Origin: an uncultured Erysipelotrichales bacterium
GTDB lineage: Bacteria > Bacillota_I > Bacilli_A > Erysipelotrichales > Coprobacillaceae
Direction of reading: 5' to 3'
DNA length: 8,808 bases
Assembly: GCA_934754755.1 (NCBI GenBank)
Contig: CAKVJS010000038.1
Location: 1-8,808 of the forward strand
A program made the translations under genes and the position numbers. Numbering within the stretch: position 1 is the first letter of the stretch; every line of letters starts with the position of its first letter. Below are positions 4,982 through 8,808 of the stretch, one piece after another. Below the pieces are notes generated by a model, which did not search any database, had not been told where the DNA came from, and worked only from the letters and a program-made list of their open reading frames with translations.

Positions 4982-7900
4982 TAAAGACTTACTTCCATCT
5001 AACGCTATTTCGTCAATGTCAAATGCATCCATACCTAACTCCTCGATATCTTCTTCCTCTATATCTAACGCTTCTTTCGTAGTGGAACTATCTTCCTCTA
5101 CTGGTTCTTTTATCTTCTTTGCGTTTTTTGTTTCTATGTGATCCATATTTTTTAGGGTAGGCGTATAATGTTGATCTTCCTCTTCCATATTACGCATATC
5201 AATTTCTTTACCCTCATTGTCTAAGAGTCGAATATCTAAAGCTAAGGCTTGTAATTCTTTTTTCAATACACGGAAGGATTCTGGCAATCCAGGCTCTGGT
5301 AATTCTTGTCCTTTAACGATTGCTTCGTATGTTTTAACCCGTCCTACAACATCATCTGATTTAACTGTTAAAATCTCTCTTAAAGAGTAAGCAGCACCAT
5401 ATGCTTCTAATGCCCAAACTTCCATTTCTCCAAATCTTTGTCCACCATTTTGGGCTTTTCCACCTAATGGTTGTTGTGTTACAAGAGAATATGGTCCAAC
5501 GGAACGTGCATGCAATTTATCATCAACCATGTGGGCTAATTTAATCATATACATAACCCCTACAGAGATTCTTGAATCAAAAGCATCCCCTGTTCTTCCG
5601 TCTATAACAACTTGCTTACCATCTTTTTGCATACCCGCTTCATTCATTAAGGATTCTAAATCTTTCCGATTTAGCCCATCAAATGCTGGGGTTGCAAAGT
5701 AAGCATTTAATTCTCTAGCAGCATACCCTAAGTGTAATTCTAATACTTGTCCAATATTCATCCGAGAAGGTACCCCTAGTGGGTTTAACATGATGTCAAG
5801 TGGTGTACCATCTTGTAAATGTGGCATATCTTCTATTGGTAAAATCTTTGAGATAACCCCTTTATTACCATGGCGACCTGACATTTTATCCCCTTCGGAA
5901 ATTTTTCGTTTTTGCACAATATATACTTTAACAACCCGATTTACTCCTGGTTGTAATTCATCACCATTTTTACGAGTGAATTCTTTAATGTCGTGAACAA
6001 TTCCTGCTCCACCATGCGGTACTCGTAAGGAATTATCTTTTACCTCTCTTGATTTTTCACCAAAGATAGCAAGTAATAATTTTTCTTCTGCCGATAACTC
6101 CGCTTGTCCTTTAGGCGTTACTTTTCCAACTAATATATCGCCCTCTTTAACTTCTGCACCGATCATAATAATCCCTTTATTATCCAGGTTTTTACGTGCT
6201 TCATCACCTACATTAGGAATATCCCGTGTGATTTCTTCCGGTCCTAATTTAGTGTCTCGACACTCAATCGCATATTCATCAATATGCACAGAAGTATAAA
6301 CGTCGTCTTTCACGAGTCTTTCGGACATGATTACAGCATCTTCATAGTTATATCCATTCCATGTCATGAATCCAACTAAAACGTTTTGTCCTAAAGCTAG
6401 CTCTCCTTGTTCCATAGCTGGTCCATCCGCTAACACTTGTCCCTTTACAATTTCTTCTCCAAGTTTCACGATTGGCTTATGGTTAATACATGTACCGGCA
6501 TTTGAGATCGTAAATTTAGATAAACGATACTCATGTTCTCCATCCATATTCTTAACGATAATCTTTTTAGCATCTACATAGGAAACAACACCATCTTCTT
6601 TACTAACTACAGCGGCACCAGAGTCACGCGCAGCTTGGTATTCCATTCCAGTTCCAACATAAGGTGTATGTGGGCTTAATAAAGGAACGGCTTGTCGTTG
6701 CATGTTGGCTCCCATCAAGGCTCTCGTTGCATCGTCATTTTCTAAAAATGGAATACAAGAAGTAGCGACCGATACAATTTGTTTTGGTGAAATATCAATA
6801 TAATCTAAATCTTCTCTTTTAGCCATAATATTTTCGCCTAAATGACGGGCCATTACTTGTTCATCAACAATTAACCCAGTGTCATCTGTCCGTACATTGG
6901 CTTGGGCAATCGTATAATTCTTTTCTTCATCGGCTGTTAAGTAACGAACATCGTGTTCATTAATAATAGACTTGTTCACTTTTCGATATGGCGTTTCAAT
7001 AAATCCATATTCATTTATTTTAGCGTACGAAGCAAGCGTAGATATCAATCCGATATTAGGACCTTCTGGTGTTTCAATCGGACAGATCCGACCATAGTGA
7101 GAGGGGTGGACGTCACGTACTTCATATCCAGCACGATCCCGACTTAGTCCCCCTGGACCTAACGCTGATAAACGACGCTTATTGGTTAGTTCGGCTAAAG
7201 GATTAATTTGATCCATGAATTGTGACAACTGTGAAGAAGAGAAAAACTCCTTCATAGCAGCTGTAAGTGGGCGGATATTGGTTAATGTTTGCGGTGTTAC
7301 CGAATCAACCTCTGATAAAGACATCCGTTCTTTAACAACCCGCTCCATTCGAGACAATCCAATTCTAAATTGATTTTGAATTAATTCCCCAACCGAGCGA
7401 ACTCGACGATTCCCTAGATGGTCAATATCATCTAATAATCCGGTACGAGCCATTACACTCACGCGATCCTCAGCAGCCAAATCAAGACAGTCAAAAATAT
7501 CCACTAAGTTAACCATATACGAATAGGCGGCAATAATATCAGAAACAGTAATATATTTGCTGTCCAATGATAAATCTGTCCCAATCACCCGCATCTTACG
7601 AGTTCTTGCATCGTCAACATATACTTCTAGTGTTTGAATCACACCATTTGTTTCTAATTTTGCATTTGTATGTATTTCCTTAGTATGTGCTCCTGCTTCT
7701 AATTCCGGTTTGATGGCATCTAAAATTTCGGTTGTAATTAAGGTTCCTTCTGGATACAGAACATTACCTGAAGCATCTTTAATATCTTCAGCAACAATAC
7801 GATTCAAGATACGATCATATAAACTAAGTTTCTTTTTAATTTTAAAACGTCCGGCCTTCGCTAAGTCATATCTTTTTTTATCAAATAATTTAGCGAATAA

Positions 7901-8662
7901 TAAATTATTAGCACCATCTAATGTTGCTGGTTCTCCGGGACGTAATTTATTATATATTTCAATTAAGGCATCTTCCGTATTATCGGTATTATCCTTTTCT
8001 AGTGTGTTAACAATAAAATCATGTTCACCAAATACTTCTAAGATATCATCATCACTAGATAATCCGATGGCACGCAATAAAATAGTCCCAGGCATTTTAC
8101 GGTTACGATCAATGCGGATATTTAATACGTCCTTAGCATCATTTTCAAATTCCAACCACGTTCCACGCGATGGTATAATGCTACCTTCAAAGATGGTTTT
8201 TCCACTTTTATCCATAGAATCCGCAAAATAAGCTCCTGGTGAACGAACGAGTTGAGATACAATAACACGCTCTGCTCCATTGATTACAAAAGTACCAGCA
8301 TCTGTCATTAATGGGAAATCACCCATAAACACTTCCTGTTCCTTTATTTCTCCGGTTCCCGTATTGACTAATCGAAGTAAGGCTTTAATGGGTGCAGAAT
8401 AATTGGCATCACAGTTTTTGCTTTCTTCTGCTGTATACTTAGGCTTATCAAACATACAATCAACAAACTCTAATGATAATGTCTCATTGAAATTAGTGAT
8501 TGGATATATGTCATGAAATACTTCTTTAATACCTTCTTCTTTAAACCATTTATAAGAATTGGTTTGAATTTCCACCAAATTCGGTAATTCTAATGATCCA
8601 CTAATTCTTGAGTAATTACGACGATAAATCTTACTTTTTGCTTTTGTTGTTTTATTTTCCAC
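4979..8662 (-). CDS. rpoB: DNA-directed RNA polymerase subunit beta
   Basis: This is the 1227-residue beta subunit. The protrusion and lobe occupy the N-terminal part up to about 450. The rifampicin pocket and fork loop run from about 475 to 540 ([11 protein letters not shown], then [13 protein letters not shown] and [13 protein letters not shown]). The conserved GYNYEDA (770-776) holds the Glu-Asp pair near the active site. [10 protein letters not shown] (926-935) carries the catalytic-site lysines. The C-terminal clamp segment includes [21 protein letters not shown] from 1067. The last ~40 residues form an acidic tail ([17 protein letters not shown]). Asn494 and Ile486 occupy the E. coli 526 and 518 positions of the rifampicin site. 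The start is GTG (8662-8660), chosen because the SD AAAGAGGTGA lies 7 nt upstream and the N-terminus [20 protein letters not shown] then fits the family. Confidence 0.98.
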   Translation of the reverse strand: MENKTTKAKSKIYRRNYSRISGSLELPNLVEIQTNSYKWFKEEGIKEVFHDIYPITNFNETLSLEFVDCMFDKPKYTAEESKNCDANYSAPIKALLRLVNTGTGEIKEQEVFMGDFPLMTDAGTFVINGAERVIVSQLVRSPGAYFADSMDKSGKTIFEGSIIPSRGTWLEFENDAKDVLNIRIDRNRKMPGTILLRAIGLSSDDDILEVFGEHDFIVNTLEKDNTDNTEDALIEIYNKLRPGEPATLDGANNLLFAKLFDKKRYDLAKAGRFKIKKKLSLYDRILNRIVAEDIKDASGNVLYPEGTLITTEILDAIKPELEAGAHTKEIHTNAKLETNGVIQTLEVYVDDARTRKMRVIGTDLSLDSKYITVSDIIAAYSYMVNLVDIFDCLDLAAEDRVSVMARTGLLDDIDHLGNRRVRSVGELIQNQFRIGLSRMERVVKERMSLSEVDSVTPQTLTNIRPLTAAMKEFFSSSQLSQFMDQINPLAELTNKRRLSALGPGGLSRDRAGYEVRDVHPSHYGRICPIETPEGPNIGLISTLASYAKINEYGFIETPYRKVNKSIINEHDVRYLTADEEKNYTIAQANVRTDDTGLIVDEQVMARHLGENIMAKREDLDYIDISPKQIVSVATSCIPFLENDDATRALMGANMQRQAVPLLSPHTPYVGTGMEYQAARDSGAAVVSKEDGVVSYVDAKKIIVKNMDGEHEYRLSKFTISNAGTCINHKPIVKLGEEIVKGQVLADGPAMEQGELALGQNVLVGFMTWNGYNYEDAVIMSERLVKDDVYTSVHIDEYAIECRDTKLGPEEITRDIPNVGDEARKNLDNKGIIMIGAEVKEGDILVGKVTPKGQAELSAEEKLLLAIFGEKSREVKDNSLRVPHGGAGIVHDIKEFTRKNGDELQPGVNRVVKVYIVQKRKISEGDKMSGRHGNKGVISKILPIEDMPHLQDGTPLDIMLNPLGVPSRMNIGQVLELHLGYAARELNAYFATPAFDGLNRKDLESLMNEAGMQKDGKQVVIDGRTGDAFDSRISVGVMYMIKLAHMVDDKLHARSVGPYSLVTQQPLGGKAQNGGQRFGEMEVWALEAYGAAYSLREILTVKSDDVVGRVKTYEAIVKGQELPEPGLPESFRVLKKELQALALDIRLLDNEGKEIDMRNMEEEDQHYTPTLKNMDHIETKNAKKIKEPVEEDSSTTKEALDIEEEDIEELGMDAFDIDEIALDGSKSL

Positions 8663-8669
8663 GTGCCAC

Positions 8670-8679
8670 TCACCTCTTT
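8670..8679 (-). promoter_or_regulatory. rpoB ribosome binding site deciding a GTG start
   Basis: AAAGAGGTGA matches 9 of 10 bases of the anti-SD complement AAGGAGGTGA and lies 7 nt before GTG (8662-8660). The strong SD compensates for the non-ATG start. Confidence 0.85.
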
Positions 8680-8697
8680 GATAATCTCTATTTTCAC

Positions 8698-8734
8698 TGT
8701 TTTAAGGCGCACAAAAAGAACACCATTTTAAACA
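8698..8734 (-). other. Possible leader stem-loop upstream of rpoB
   Basis: In the transcribed strand GTGTTTAAAATGGTG and CGCCTTAAAACA can form an imperfect hairpin: TGTTT with AAACA outside, GGTG with CGCC (one G-U pair) inside. No T run follows, so it is not a terminator. A role is not evident. Confidence 0.3.
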
Positions 8735-8751
8735 CGAATAGGCATTTAAAT

Positions 8752-8780
8752 ACTTTATCATAAAAATAAATAATAGTCAA
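8752..8780 (-). promoter_or_regulatory. Promoter upstream of rpoB
   Basis: Minus strand: -35 TTGACT (8780-8775), 17-bp spacer ending in TGA, -10 TAAAGT (8757-8752). TG one base before the -10 makes it an extended -10 promoter. The predicted start near 8745 gives a leader of about 80 nt. rpoBC can thus be transcribed separately from any upstream ribosomal protein genes outside the window. The rest, 8781-8808, is A/T-rich with nothing recognisable. Confidence 0.75.
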
Positions 8781-8808
8781 ATGTTTTTTGTTCGAATTGT
8801 GTTTTTTT

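Noticed and set aside
3102..8231. Several plus-strand open frames of 62-173 codons opposite rpoC and rpoB.
   Set aside because: They are antisense shadows of highly conserved genes, without SDs, domains or promoters of their own.
8730..8745. A five-codon frame (ATG CCT ATT CGT GTT TAA) at the predicted 5' end of the rpoB leader.
   Set aside because: It has no SD and is too short to judge. A leader-peptide role has no supporting terminator or antiterminator.

Overview
The window looks like a chromosomal piece of a low-GC Bacillota. The RNA polymerase genes read most like Erysipelotrichia or a relative of the Mollicutes. This placement rests on the look of RpoB and RpoC, including an Asn at the rifampicin-site position where most bacteria have His, and not on a database search. 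TGA is a normal stop here, so the Mycoplasma code does not apply.

Right-hand 7.5 kb, minus strand: a canonical rpoB-rpoC operon. A sigma-A-type promoter at 8752-8780 feeds an ~80-nt leader. rpoB starts at GTG and has a very strong Shine-Dalgarno (SD). The rpoB stop codon overlaps the SD of rpoC. rpoC ends 3 nt before an intrinsic terminator. Both genes are intact and full length.

Left-hand 1.33 kb: AT-rich and without long genes, but not empty. At the left edge (2-97, plus strand) is the C-terminal end of a protein that reads like a transposase, so an insertion sequence probably abuts the window. Between it and the rpoBC terminator lie two diverged tandem copies, about 555 bp apart, of one compact module.

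Each module contains five parts. (1) A plus-strand promoter with a perfect TATAAT. (2) A structured 5' leader that hides its own SD. (3) An ORF of 28 or 37 codons for a single-span hydrophobic peptide with a basic tail; the two peptides are identical at 18 of the first 25 residues. (4) A terminator hairpin flanked by A and T tracts that can work in both directions. (5) A convergent minus-strand promoter (TTGACA, 17 bp, TATARW) for a short three-hairpin RNA of about 90 nt. This RNA carries two segments complementary in trans to the SD-proximal leader and the start-codon region of the peptide mRNA, and these segments have changed in parallel between the two copies.

This is the architecture of a type I toxin-antitoxin locus of the par/Fst kind: convergent RNAs, a shared bidirectional terminator, and direct repeats DRa/DRb. 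The peptides, however, lack the Pro-x-x-Val-Gly-type core that I associate with Fst. I regard the tandem pair as the most interesting content of the window and possibly an undescribed toxin family. Function is inferred from sequence architecture only.
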